Shown here piece after piece: positions 1-8,121 of a stretch of 55,042 nt of DNA. Position numbers and translations under genes: made by a program. Origin of the DNA: an uncultured Gemmiger sp. (GTDB lineage Bacteria; Bacillota; Clostridia; Oscillospirales; Ruminococcaceae). The stretch lies in assembly GCA_944388125.1 (NCBI GenBank), contig CALXHO010000106.1, positions 1-55,042 of the forward strand, read 5' to 3'. Below the pieces are notes generated by a model. That model saw nothing but the letters and a program-made list of their open reading frames with translations, did not search any database and was not told the origin of the DNA. Numbering within the stretch: position 1 is the stretch's first letter; the number at the start of each line of letters is the position of its first letter.

Positions 1-35
1 GAGGTACGGGGGCTTATACAACAAATATTCAATTT

Positions 36-106
36 TCAGGCTCAACAGGATTCGAACGAACTGCCGCTTAGGAGGCGGTCGCTCTATCCAACTGAGCTAC
101 AGAGAC
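36..106 (-). tRNA. tRNA-Arg(CCT)-like gene, 3' half aberrant
   Basis: On the minus strand the 5' half is a textbook tRNA: a seven-base acceptor strand, TA, a D arm with GCTC/GAGC, and an anticodon arm with loop CTCCTAA, anticodon CCT, which reads AGG. The 3' half does not fit. Only six bases lie between the anticodon stem and the T loop TTCGAAT (ten are usual), the T stem does not pair, and the last bases (TGAGCCT) do not pair with the acceptor strand GTCTCTG. No CCA is encoded. It is probably a pseudo-tRNA, a chimera of two tRNAs or a recombination/assembly junction. The anticodon call is firm; function is doubtful. Confidence 0.55.
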
Positions 107-139
107 AAAAATTCGCAGCACGATTACATGCTGCGAATT
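107..139 (-). terminator. Terminator of queA
   Basis: An 11-bp inverted repeat (110-120 with 129-139) is followed on the minus strand by a short T run that directly abuts the tRNA-like gene. Confidence 0.6.
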
Positions 140-168
140 ATTATACCTGTTTATTGGAGTAAAATCAA
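140..168 (-). promoter_or_regulatory. Promoter for the tRNA-Arg-like gene
   Basis: Minus strand: TTGATT (163-168), a 17-base spacer, then TATAAT (140-145). The predicted start falls inside the queA terminator hairpin, about 27 bases before the tRNA-like gene. The promoter appears intact although the tRNA body does not. Confidence 0.5.
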
Positions 169-180
169 GGTTTGTTCGCT

Positions 181-1209
181 TTACAGAATCAACATCGCAT
201 CCCCGAAGCTGAAAAAGCGATACCGCTCTTTGACCGCAACATCATAGACGCGCATGGTCTTTTCATAACCATAAAATGCCGCAATCAGCATGATCAACGT
301 ACTTTCCGGCAGGTGGAAGTTGGTAATCAGACCATCAATCGCATGCAGTTCCACACCGGGATACAGGAAAATATCCGTATTCCCGCTGCAAGCGCGGATT
401 TCACCATACTTTGCCCAGACTGCTTCCAAGGTACGGCAGCTGGTTGTTCCGACGGCGATCACGCGATGCCCCGATTCCTTCGTTTTGCGGATGGCTTCTG
501 CGGCCTCGTTGTCGATACAGTACCATTCGCTGTGCATCTCGTGGTCTTCAATTTCGTCTTCGCTCACCGGTCGGAATGTGCCCAATCCTACGTGCAAAGT
601 AATTTCGGCAATGCCGACTCCCATCGCGCGGATGCGATCCATCAGCTCCGGTGTGAAATGAAGCCCTGCTGTGGGCGCAGCAGCACTGCCTAGTTCTTTG
701 GCATAGACCGTCTGATACTGGCTCTGATCCTCCAGCTGCTTTGTGATGTACGGCGGCAAAGGCATTTTACCAAATTCATCCAGCTTTTCGTACAGTGTCT
801 CAGTGTCATAGGTAAACGTGACATGCTTATTGCCGTCGGGCAGCGTCTCATCCACCACCGCAGTCAGGCTGCCATCGCCAAATGTCAGATGGGTACCGGC
901 CTGCATACGTTTGCCGGGACGCGCAAGGCACTCCCAGGTATCGCCGCGAACCTGACGCAGCAGCAAAACCTCACAGACGGCTCCGGTGGGAACCTTGACT
1001 CCCATCAGGCGCGCCGGAAGGACCTTGGAGTTATTGACGACCAGCAGATCGCCAGGTTCAAGATATTGGGGAAGGTCGTGAAAGACAGCATGCTCGATGG
1101 AGTCATCGTTCCTGTGCAAAACCATCAGGCGTGCCGCATCGCGAGGGTTCGCGGGCTCCTGGGCAATCAGCTCTTTGGGGAGGTCGTACCAAAAATCTTT
1201 TTTCAGCAT
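181..1209 (-). CDS. queA: S-adenosylmethionine:tRNA ribosyltransferase-isomerase
   Basis: QueA moves the ribosyl group of SAM to 7-aminomethyl-7-deazaguanine at the wobble position of queuosine tRNAs, giving epoxyqueuosine. It is cytoplasmic. The 342-residue protein has the family length. Typical stretches are the N-terminal DFWYDLPKELIAQEP, the GLHFTPEL segment, HVGLGTFRPV, TNFHLPESTLIML, and the terminal FSFGDAMLIL. The frame is open 55 codons further upstream, but I chose the ATG at 1209 because AGAAGGA precedes it and the protein starts as homologues do. It is divergent from the lysine operon; no other queuosine gene is visible. Confidence 0.96.
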   Translation of the reverse strand: MLKKDFWYDLPKELIAQEPANPRDAARLMVLHRNDDSIEHAVFHDLPQYLEPGDLLVVNNSKVLPARLMGVKVPTGAVCEVLLLRQVRGDTWECLARPGKRMQAGTHLTFGDGSLTAVVDETLPDGNKHVTFTYDTETLYEKLDEFGKMPLPPYITKQLEDQSQYQTVYAKELGSAAAPTAGLHFTPELMDRIRAMGVGIAEITLHVGLGTFRPVSEDEIEDHEMHSEWYCIDNEAAEAIRKTKESGHRVIAVGTTSCRTLEAVWAKYGEIRACSGNTDIFLYPGVELHAIDGLITNFHLPESTLIMLIAAFYGYEKTMRVYDVAVKERYRFFSFGDAMLIL

Positions 1210-1231
1210 AGTATTTATCCTTCTTTTAACG

Positions 1232-1260
1232 TTGACAAGCGCCCGGCGCAATGCTATGAT
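1232..1260 (+). promoter_or_regulatory. Promoter of the lysine operon
   Basis: TTGACA (1232-1237), a 17-base spacer and TATGAT (1255-1260) with an upstream TGC. Transcription would start near 1267, just before the riboswitch aptamer. It lies immediately upstream of the queA start, on the other strand. Confidence 0.75.
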
Positions 1261-1270
1261 GTACCCAAGC

Positions 1271-1421
1271 ACAGAGGCGCGGTTTTCATTAGTATCCGTA
1301 GGGTCTGTTAAGTCTGCCAGGGCGGTTGCCCACGGAGAAAGGGGCAACCGCCGAAGGCGATGCACGGCACGCATCGTTCCTGGGCTCGCGGCCGAAAAGG
1401 CGCGGGACTGTCATACCGCAT
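1271..1421 (+). promoter_or_regulatory. Lysine riboswitch (L box) aptamer
   Basis: The leader of asd carries the conserved L-box blocks in order: AGAGGCGCGG then AGTA (1273-1294), GGAGAAAGGGGC with CCGCCGAAGG (1334-1357), a variable hairpin with a conserved GCACG (1362-1366), and GGGACTGTCA (1404-1413). These match the lysine riboswitch upstream of Bacillus lysC. It lies directly after a strong promoter and before a terminator, so lysine binding should end transcription before asd. Calls rest on recalled consensus, not on a covariance-model search. Confidence 0.85.
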
Positions 1422-1474
1422 CTGCAGTATGTTGCGCTGTGTGATATGCAATATGGATTATATTGCATTATGTG

Positions 1475-1498
1475 CCGGTTTTCAAGCCGGTTTTTTTG
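1475..1498 (+). terminator. Expression-platform terminator of the lysine riboswitch
   Basis: A short GC stem (CCGGTT with AGCCGG, one G-U pair, loop TTCA) followed by seven T residues, about 150 bases before asd. It would be the lysine-bound OFF state. The sequence from 1422 to 1474 probably supplies the antiterminator; 1499-1651 shows no further gene. Confidence 0.75.
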
Positions 1499-1651
1499 TT
1501 GTTCGGAGCTTTTTTGCGCCGTCCTCAATGAAACCGCACCGAGATGCAGGATGCTTTCTTTGTGAATCAATCACATTGCGAGAGGTTCCTGCATACATGG
1601 ATACTACATGGGGAGCCGGTTGATCCGGCGCAGGAAAGGACGGTTTTTCAA

Positions 1652-2731
1652 ATGGAGAAAAAGTACAAAGTCGGGATTGTCGGCGCTACCGGCATGGTCG
1701 GTCAGCGTTTTGTGACCCTTCTGGCAGAGCATCCCTGGTTCGAGATCGCGGCGCTTGCCGCTTCGGCTCGTTCCGCGGGCAAACCCTATTCGGAGGCCGT
1801 TGGCGGCCGTTGGCTGATGCAGACTCCCATGCCGGAAAAGGTCAAGGATATGGTGGTTCTGGACGCCTCCCATGTGGAGGAGGTCGCTTCCAAAGTGGAC
1901 TTTGTCTTCTGTGCAGTCAACATGAAAAAGGATGAGATCAAGGCGCTCGAGGAGGCCTATGCCAAGGCGGAATGCCCTGTCGTCTCCAACAACAGCGCAC
2001 ATCGCTTTACCCCGGACGTTCCCATGGTAGTGCCCGAAATAAACGCAGACCATATTGAGATCATCCCTGCCCAGCGCCGCCGTCTGGGTACCAAGCGCGG
2101 CTTTATTGCAGTCAAGTCCAATTGCAGCCTGCAGAGCTATGTTCCTGCCCTGCATCCCCTGCGCAAATACGGTATTACCAAGTGCCTGGTCTGCACCTAT
2201 CAGGCCATCTCCGGCGCAGGCAAGACCTTTGAGACCTTCCCCGATATTCTGGACAATGTCATCCCCTACATCGGCGGCGAGGAAGAGAAGAGTGAGCGCG
2301 AGCCGCTCAAGCTTTGGGGCCATATCGAGGGCGACGTCATCGTCAATGCCACTACCCCGTCTTTCACGGCGCAGTGCCTGCGCGTTCCCGTATCCGACGG
2401 CCATATGGGTGCTGTTTTTGTGAGCTTTGAGCATACCCCTACCAAAGAGGAAATCCTCAAGGACTGGCGTGAATTCCACGGTCCCGCACAGGATCTGGAA
2501 CTGCCCAGCGCTCCCAAGCAGTTCCTGCATTACTTTGAGCAGGATGACCGTCCCCAGCCCAAGCTGGATCGCATGCTGGAAAACGGCATGGCGGTGAGCA
2601 TCGGCCGTCTGCGCGAGGATACGCAGTATGACTACAAGTTTGTCTGCCTGTCTAACAATACTCTGCGCGGCGCTGCCGGCGGCGGTGTCCTTCTGGCAGA
2701 GCTTCTGGCCAAGAAAGGCTACTTTGACTGA
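1652..2731 (+). CDS. asd: Aspartate-semialdehyde dehydrogenase
   Basis: Asd reduces aspartyl phosphate to aspartate semialdehyde with NADPH, the branch-point step to lysine/diaminopimelate, threonine and methionine. The 359-residue protein starts with the nucleotide-binding GIVGATGMVGQRF, has the active-site cysteine in SNCSLQ, and the downstream QAISGAG. The sequence resembles the archaeal/fungal-type Asd branch rather than the shorter E. coli type. I used the ATG at 1652, preceded by AGGAAAGG, instead of the longest frame, whose extra 36 codons lie in the leader. It is the first gene under the lysine riboswitch. Confidence 0.95.
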   Translation: MEKKYKVGIVGATGMVGQRFVTLLAEHPWFEIAALAASARSAGKPYSEAVGGRWLMQTPMPEKVKDMVVLDASHVEEVASKVDFVFCAVNMKKDEIKALEEAYAKAECPVVSNNSAHRFTPDVPMVVPEINADHIEIIPAQRRRLGTKRGFIAVKSNCSLQSYVPALHPLRKYGITKCLVCTYQAISGAGKTFETFPDILDNVIPYIGGEEEKSEREPLKLWGHIEGDVIVNATTPSFTAQCLRVPVSDGHMGAVFVSFEHTPTKEEILKDWREFHGPAQDLELPSAPKQFLHYFEQDDRPQPKLDRMLENGMAVSIGRLREDTQYDYKFVCLSNNTLRGAAGGGVLLAELLAKKGYFD

Positions 2732-2801
2732 TTTTTTTGCCGGAGCAATTCCCTGCCTCCGGCGGTATCTGGAACAGCATCGCTAAGGAGGTATTCCAAC
2801 T

Positions 2802-3689
2802 ATGAAAAAGCCTGTATTTACCGGTGCCGGTGTGGCGATCATTACGCCAATGCTGCCCGACGGCAGTGTCAACTATGAGGAACTGGGGCGAATTCTGGAG
2901 GATCAGATCGCTCGCCATACCGACGCGATCATCATCTGCGGAACCACCGGCGAGTCCGCCACTCTGACGCATGAGGAGCACATTGAATGCATCCGCTACA
3001 CTGTGCGCAAGGTGGCCGGCCGTATTCCCGTTGTTGCCGGAACCGGCTCCAACGACACCGCGTTTGCCATCAATCTCTCCCGTCAGGCGGAGGAGGCCGG
3101 CGCTGATGCACTGCTGCTGGTCACCCCCTATTACAACAAGACCACCCAGGCCGGTCTGATTGCACACTATACCGCTATCGCCAATTCGGTATCTCTCCCC
3201 TGCATCCTTTACAATGTTCCCTCCCGCACCGGCATGAATATGACTCCGGCAACACTCGCGGAACTCTCCAAGCTTCCCAATATCAATGCGGTCAAGGAAG
3301 CCAGCAGCGATATTGTCCAGATTGCTGAGATTGCTGAACTGTGCGGTGATAACCTGAACATCTATTCCGGCAACGACAACCAGATTGTGCCGATTCTGTC
3401 GCTGGGCGGCAAGGGCGTGATCAGCGTGCTGTCCAATGTTGCGCCTGAAATGGCACATGACATCTGCGCATTATGGTTTGACGGCAAGCACGAGGAAAGT
3501 CTTGCTTTGCAGCTTCAGGTCATGGGGCTTGTCCGTGCATTGTTCAAAGAGTCCAATCCCATCCCTGTAAAATGGGCGATGAACCGTTTGGGATGGAAGG
3601 CTGGCGGTATACGCCTGCCGCTGATCGAGGCCTCCCCTGCTGTACAGCAGATGCTTGAGACCGAAATGAAACGCAACGGCTTGCTTTGA
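2802..3689 (+). CDS. dapA: 4-hydroxy-tetrahydrodipicolinate synthase
   Basis: DapA condenses pyruvate with aspartate semialdehyde, the first step committed to diaminopimelate and lysine. The 295-residue TIM barrel has the family length. Visible signatures are the N-terminal TGAGVAIITPM, the GTTGESATL phosphate-side loop, the YYNK segment, the tyrosine in YNVPSRTG, and the Schiff-base lysine in AVKEAS near residue 166. A strong AAGGAGGT site precedes the ATG. It lies 70 bases after asd in the riboswitch operon. Confidence 0.97.
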   Translation: MKKPVFTGAGVAIITPMLPDGSVNYEELGRILEDQIARHTDAIIICGTTGESATLTHEEHIECIRYTVRKVAGRIPVVAGTGSNDTAFAINLSRQAEEAGADALLLVTPYYNKTTQAGLIAHYTAIANSVSLPCILYNVPSRTGMNMTPATLAELSKLPNINAVKEASSDIVQIAEIAELCGDNLNIYSGNDNQIVPILSLGGKGVISVLSNVAPEMAHDICALWFDGKHEESLALQLQVMGLVRALFKESNPIPVKWAMNRLGWKAGGIRLPLIEASPAVQQMLETEMKRNGLL

Positions 3690-3695
3690 GTCAAG

Positions 3696-3745
3696 AACAG
3701 GCCCGCAGGCGTCACCGCAGTGCGGCCGCCGCGGGTCTGTTTTGC
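3696..3745 (+). terminator. Intra-operon hairpin between dapA and dapB
   Basis: An 11-base inverted repeat (3696-3706 with 3731-3741) closes a GC-rich loop and is followed by a broken T run. It could be a weak terminator that lowers expression of dapB and later genes, or an mRNA-stabilising hairpin after dapA. Confidence 0.4.
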
Positions 3746-3789
3746 TGTTTGAGACTATGATGTGAATGTATGGAAAGGATTTATGTGAT

Positions 3790-4557
3790 ATGACTGATTT
3801 GATCATTCAGGGGATTTGCGGCCGGATGGGCGGTGCATTGATCGAGAAGGCCGCGCAGCGTGAGGATTGCCGGATCATCGCAGGCGTCGACCAGACTGCC
3901 GGTGAAATCAGCGGAATCCCGGTATTCGCCTCCTTGGACGAGCTGACAGTGCGCGGTGTGTTGATTGATTTTTCCTCCCCGAAGGGTGCGGTGAATGCCG
4001 CCAACTACTGCGCTGAGTATGGCATGCCCTGTGTGATCTGCTCCACTGGCCTCACCAAGGAAGATGAGGCTGCCCTTGAGGCGGCATCGGCCCGGGTGCC
4101 AGTGTTCCGCAGCGCCAATATGTCGGTGGGTGTGAACGTTCTTATCGAGCTGGCACGCCGGGCAACCCGTCTGTTTGACGGTGAGTTCGATATTGAAATC
4201 ATTGAGAAGCATCACCACAACAAGCTGGATGCCCCCAGCGGCACCGCACTGATGATTGCAGATGCCATCAATGAGGAGGCCGGCAACGCCTACGAGTATG
4301 TTTATGACCGGCATGATGTCCGGCGCAAGCGCGGCAAGCAGGAACTGGGCATCAGTTCGGTGCGCGGCGGCGGCATCGTCGGAGACCATGATGTGCTGTT
4401 CTGCGGCCCGGAAGAGGTGGTAACCCTGTCCCATGTGGCCCAGAGCCGCGGTGTCTTTGCTGACGGAGCCATTCAGGCGGCACTGTTCGTTGACGGCGCA
4501 CAGCCCGGGTACTATACCATGACGGATATGCTGCGAGGAAAAATGCAATGCATCTGA
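3790..4557 (+). CDS. dapB: 4-hydroxy-tetrahydrodipicolinate reductase
   Basis: DapB reduces the DapA product with NAD(P)H to tetrahydrodipicolinate. The 255-residue protein has the N-terminal dinucleotide motif IQGICGRMG, the SANMSVGVN segment, the signature EIIEKHHHNKLDAPSGTA, and the EVVTLSHVAQSR stretch. The start at 3790 is chosen because GGAAAGGA lies nine bases upstream; the in-frame ATG at 3766 has no ribosome site. The stop overlaps the next gene by ten bases, suggesting translational coupling. Confidence 0.96.
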   Translation: MTDLIIQGICGRMGGALIEKAAQREDCRIIAGVDQTAGEISGIPVFASLDELTVRGVLIDFSSPKGAVNAANYCAEYGMPCVICSTGLTKEDEAALEAASARVPVFRSANMSVGVNVLIELARRATRLFDGEFDIEIIEKHHHNKLDAPSGTALMIADAINEEAGNAYEYVYDRHDVRRKRGKQELGISSVRGGGIVGDHDVLFCGPEEVVTLSHVAQSRGVFADGAIQAALFVDGAQPGYYTMTDMLRGKMQCI

Positions 4558-5768
4558 GAAAAAATGAGGTTGCGGCCTGCACCTGTATTGCCGCGGGTGT
4601 GATGCTTGCCCTGGCGGTAGGCAGCGGCTGCGTGCCGGCAAACCTCTCCCCTGTTCCGGTATCCGCCCCGGTGGCCACGGCTTCCCCGGCTCCATCTGCC
4701 ACGCCGGAACCGACTCCGACGCCGGAACCCACGCCCACGGTGGACACGGTGCGTTTTTCCGCTTCCGGTGACAATCTGATTCACGAAGGGTTGTACAATC
4801 AGGCAAGGGCACGGAGCAATGACGGCGGATATGACTTCACCTACGCATATGAGAATCTGCGCGATTTCTACGGGCAATTCGATGTCAACTGGCTGAACCA
4901 GGAAACCCTGGTCAACGATGCGTATGAGCCGTCCGGTTACCCCTGCTTTTCCACACCTGGCGACATTACCAACGCACTGTACGACATTGGCTTCCGGGTG
5001 TTCAGTCTCTCCAACAATCACAGCTACGACAAGGGCGCAGGCGGCATCGAAGCGTCAATGGAACACTGGGCTGCAATGCCGGATGATGTGGTGACGGCCG
5101 GTTTCTATGACTTGGACACCTATGATAACCTGTCCTATCAGACGGTCAATGGCATCACCATCGGCTACCTGTCTTACACCGAACACACCAACGGATTGAA
5201 CACCCCCGACGGCACCCAATACGGTGTGGTATACTTGAGTCAGACCGATGTGATCGAGCAGCAGATGGCTGAGATGCGTCCCAATTGTGATGTGCTGGTT
5301 GTCAGCTGTCACTGGGGTGTCGAGGGCAGCCACACCGTCACCGACGCACAGCGCAATATGGCACAGTGGCTCGCTGACCGTGGTGCGGATCTCATTATCG
5401 GCACCCACCCTCATGTCACTCAGACTGCCGAATGGCTGACCGCTGAAGATGGTCATAAGGCGTTTGTGGCTTACTCCCTGGGCAATTTCATCAGTGCACA
5501 GTCGGAGCCTGACAATATGATCGGCATATTGCTGGATATTACCTTTACCAAAACGACACAGCCCGGTGGAGAGAGCTCCGTCGTTCTGAATGATCCGAAA
5601 TTTCATCCGGTCGTAACCCAATATGAAAACGGATATTCCAATATCCGGGTCTACCTGTTGGAGGATTACACCGATGACCTGGGCGCAGCCCACGGCAACT
5701 TCACACTCTCCTGCGAATATATTCAGTCGGTTTTGGATGAATCCGTAGGTGAAGAATATCTGGCATGA
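4548..5768 (+). CDS. CapA-family (PGA_cap) lipoprotein
   Basis: A 406-residue exported protein. The N-terminus has a hydrophobic signal ending in AVGSGC, a near-lipobox, then a Thr/Pro-rich linker (residues about 35-65). The rest is a CapA/PgsA-type metallophosphatase-fold domain: SASGDNLIH, NQETLV, SNNHSYDKG, SCHWGVE and GTHPHVTQ are the family's metal-site motifs. Such proteins are linked to poly-gamma-glutamate capsules, but many have no proven role. It overlaps dapB by ten bases. A capsule protein inside a lysine/diaminopimelate operon suggests a cell-wall role (inference). No capBC or pgsBC is nearby. Confidence 0.88.
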   Translation: MHLRKNEVAACTCIAAGVMLALAVGSGCVPANLSPVPVSAPVATASPAPSATPEPTPTPEPTPTVDTVRFSASGDNLIHEGLYNQARARSNDGGYDFTYAYENLRDFYGQFDVNWLNQETLVNDAYEPSGYPCFSTPGDITNALYDIGFRVFSLSNNHSYDKGAGGIEASMEHWAAMPDDVVTAGFYDLDTYDNLSYQTVNGITIGYLSYTEHTNGLNTPDGTQYGVVYLSQTDVIEQQMAEMRPNCDVLVVSCHWGVEGSHTVTDAQRNMAQWLADRGADLIIGTHPHVTQTAEWLTAEDGHKAFVAYSLGNFISAQSEPDNMIGILLDITFTKTTQPGGESSVVLNDPKFHPVVTQYENGYSNIRVYLLEDYTDDLGAAHGNFTLSCEYIQSVLDESVGEEYLA

Positions 5769-5799
5769 CGTATTTTTCTGAAAAAAGGAGGAATCCCCT

Positions 5800-6255
5800 A
5801 TGTATGGAGTCAGCAAGATTACCAGCGAACAGAATATCATGCTTACCACCTTCCCGTCCGCACATTACAGTGCTCAGAGCCTTGCCGAACATCTGGACGT
5901 TTTTGCCCGCGCCGGCATTGTGGTGGATATGATTTGCCAGAGCGCCCCCAAGGGGGATTCTGTGGATTTCAGCTTCACCACCAGTTATAAAAATTTTGCG
6001 GCAGTCATGAAGGCCTTGCCTGAGGCTGCAAAAGTACATCCCCCGCTGATCTCCGGCGGCTATTCCAAAATCAATCTGTATGGTGAAGATATGGTCACCT
6101 GCTGCGGGGTCGCCTCCCGTGCCCTGACCGCACTGGCCGGGGCCAATGTGGAGATTGCCTTGATCACCACCAGTGATCTGGATATTTCCCTGCTGATCCG
6201 CCAGCAGGACGAAGACGCAGCTTTGGCCGCACTTCAGGCTGCCTTTGAGCTGTGA
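5800..6255 (+). CDS. Freestanding tandem ACT protein, aspartate-kinase regulatory type
   Basis: A 151-residue protein with two ACT-like units and no catalytic domain. The first contains GIVVDMICQ, close to the 'gInVDMIvQ' motif of the first ACT of aspartate kinase. The second contains LITTSDLDISLLI, close to the 'MISTSEIKIS' motif of its second ACT, where lysine or threonine binds. AAAAGGAGG precedes the ATG. As the last gene of the lysine operon it is probably an amino-acid sensor, perhaps a separate subunit for an aspartate kinase encoded elsewhere (inference). Confidence 0.82.
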   Translation: MYGVSKITSEQNIMLTTFPSAHYSAQSLAEHLDVFARAGIVVDMICQSAPKGDSVDFSFTTSYKNFAAVMKALPEAAKVHPPLISGGYSKINLYGEDMVTCCGVASRALTALAGANVEIALITTSDLDISLLIRQQDEDAALAALQAAFEL

Positions 6256-6267
6256 CCATATGACATA

Positions 6268-6321
6268 ACAACAAAAAAACCAAAGGGCACGCTTTCTGTC
6301 TGAGGAAAGCGTGCCCTTTGG
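6268..6321 (-). terminator. Terminator of the radical SAM gene
   Basis: A 17-bp stem (6280-6296 with about 6305-6321) followed on the minus strand by seven T residues (A run at 6273-6279 on plus). It ends the minus-strand gene and may also stop the lysine operon coming from the left. Confidence 0.8.
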
Positions 6322-6343
6322 CGTATGGGAAAATTATGAGGCC

Positions 6344-7768
6344 TTACTCCTTGTCAGCACATCCTACGCATGCCGCACAGGCAGACTGGGGATGCTCCTC
6401 CGCCCAAAGACGGTTGGCCGTAGGCGTCCACTGATCTGCATAGGGTTTGCAGCGGCGATAAACGTCATCGGTGGATTCCGGACGCTGAAGATCGGTACTG
6501 TGAGCACCGCTGCGCTTGACCATCTCACCCAGCAGCTCGGGATTCTCCAGCATGGGGCAGGGCCGCAGGTGGTTCTTGTTGAAGGGCTGACCTTTGTGGT
6601 ATTCCTTGAACAGCGGCTGCTGCAGGCACTCCAGCAGGGATTTTTCGTGGATATTGGCGTTGGAGTAGTGAATGAAGACGCAGGGCTCCACATCACCATT
6701 GGGATTGATGTGCGCGTACTGACGGCCGCCGGCAATGCAGCCGTCAATGTACTCGCCGTCGTTCTGGAAGTCAATGCAGAAGATTTCCTTGCCACCGGTG
6801 AGCCCACGGATCTCACGCACGCGATGAACCATATATTCACGCTGCTCCTTGTTGAGCATAAGATTGACGTTTGCACCGTCGCCGATGGGCATGTAGTGGA
6901 AGTACCAGTTGAAGCGCACACCGTGGTCAATCAGCATATCGATGAACTCGTCGCTGGTAACCGCCTTGTAGTTGGCCGAGGTATAGCAGATGGAGGTACC
7001 GAACAGCAGGCCGTTTTCCTTCATCAGGTCCATGGCATACAGTACTTTGCGATAGATGCCCTCACCGCGGCGGTCGTCGTTGGATTCTTCACTGCCTTCA
7101 ATGCTCAGGAAGAAGGCCATATTGCCAACCTTGCGCACATCTTCACAGAACTGCTCATCGATCAGGGTTCCGTTCGTGAACAGATGGAATACCGACGCCT
7201 GATGTTTGGCAGCCAGCTTGAGGATATCCGCCTTACGGCACATCGGCTCACCGCCGGTCAGCATATACCAGTGAATTCCCAGTTCCTCGCCTTCCGTAAC
7301 AAGGCGGTCCATCTCCTCATAGCTCAGGTTGAGACGGTTGCCGTATTCGGCAGCCCAACAGCCCTTGCAGTGCAGATTGCATGCTGATGTCGGGTCGAAC
7401 AGCAAAATCCAGGGCATGTTGCACTGATATTTTTTCCGAAGCTCGCACACCTGGTTGTAGCCCAGCAGCATGCCCTCATAAACAAGGTTGAGCGCATTCA
7501 TTTTTAGAATGTGCGGGTCGATCTCATTGATGGCGCGATAGGCAAACTGCATCCATTTTCCGTTGGGGTCGGAAACGAGCTTGCGGGCTGCATCAAATGC
7601 TTCAGCGGGATAACGGTCTTTCAAAAGCGGCTGCGCAAGGTCGATCAGCTTGCAGGCGTTTTCGGACATTTTTTCAGTGCCCTTGCCGCGCACTGCGTGA
7701 ATTGTGGCATCGATGGCAGCGCCGAACGCCGCACGCTGAGCGGAATGTACAATCGGATTGACTGACAT
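6344..7768 (-). CDS. Radical SAM/SPASM-type protein
   Basis: A 474-residue protein. The CxxxCxxC cluster motif is CNLHCKGC near residue 132, followed by the SAM-binding GGEP (about 174). A helical region of about 120 residues precedes it. The C-terminal part has a Cys-rich end (CAACVGC) and earlier Cys residues (DGCIAGG, EPCVF) suggesting SPASM-like extra clusters. The substrate is unknown; no peptide-precursor gene is obvious nearby. GAGGT precedes the ATG, and a 9-bp hairpin lies in the leader. A TetR regulator is divergent, so it may control this gene (inference). Confidence 0.85.
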   Translation of the reverse strand: MSVNPIVHSAQRAAFGAAIDATIHAVRGKGTEKMSENACKLIDLAQPLLKDRYPAEAFDAARKLVSDPNGKWMQFAYRAINEIDPHILKMNALNLVYEGMLLGYNQVCELRKKYQCNMPWILLFDPTSACNLHCKGCWAAEYGNRLNLSYEEMDRLVTEGEELGIHWYMLTGGEPMCRKADILKLAAKHQASVFHLFTNGTLIDEQFCEDVRKVGNMAFFLSIEGSEESNDDRRGEGIYRKVLYAMDLMKENGLLFGTSICYTSANYKAVTSDEFIDMLIDHGVRFNWYFHYMPIGDGANVNLMLNKEQREYMVHRVREIRGLTGGKEIFCIDFQNDGEYIDGCIAGGRQYAHINPNGDVEPCVFIHYSNANIHEKSLLECLQQPLFKEYHKGQPFNKNHLRPCPMLENPELLGEMVKRSGAHSTDLQRPESTDDVYRRCKPYADQWTPTANRLWAEEHPQSACAACVGCADKE

Positions 7769-8121
7769 AATAAATTACCTCACATTTTTTAAGCAGGCAG
7801 CACCACCAAGAGTGCTGCCTATGAGATTCATTATAATTTTCTGTGTATACGATTACCATGTGCAAAATTCGACTTTTGTTCAAAAAGCGCGGGTCGATCT
7901 GAGCCGGATTCTGGCTTTTGCGGTCGAAATTCGCCGCTTTTTCTCTGATTTTGGAACTGTGTGAGCTTTTGGTGAATATGATAGTGTAAAATCAAAAGAT
8001 GTTATGCTATAATAAGTCCATATGTTTTGTATGAATTCTGATTCTTGCAAAATGGAGCAAATTCCGGGCGGGAGATTCCCTGTCCGTCAGGAAACCGCAG
8101 TATGCGGAGGAGTACCGTCCC
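7769..8121. other. Divergent regulatory region, radical SAM gene / TetR gene
   Basis: No gene is visible. Contents: a perfect 9-bp hairpin at 7795-7820 in the leader of the radical SAM gene; a minus-strand TATAAT near 7827-7832 without a good -35; and, on plus, an extended -10 (TGCTATAAT, ending 8013) without a clear -35, about 100 bases before the TetR start. The long AT-rich stretch between could hold a TetR operator; the best dyad I see is the 7795 hairpin itself. Confidence 0.5.

Noticed and set aside
1544-1651. Longer start for asd at 1544
   Set aside because: The extra codons lie in the leader after the riboswitch terminator and have no homologue-like sequence; the ATG at 1652 has a ribosome site.
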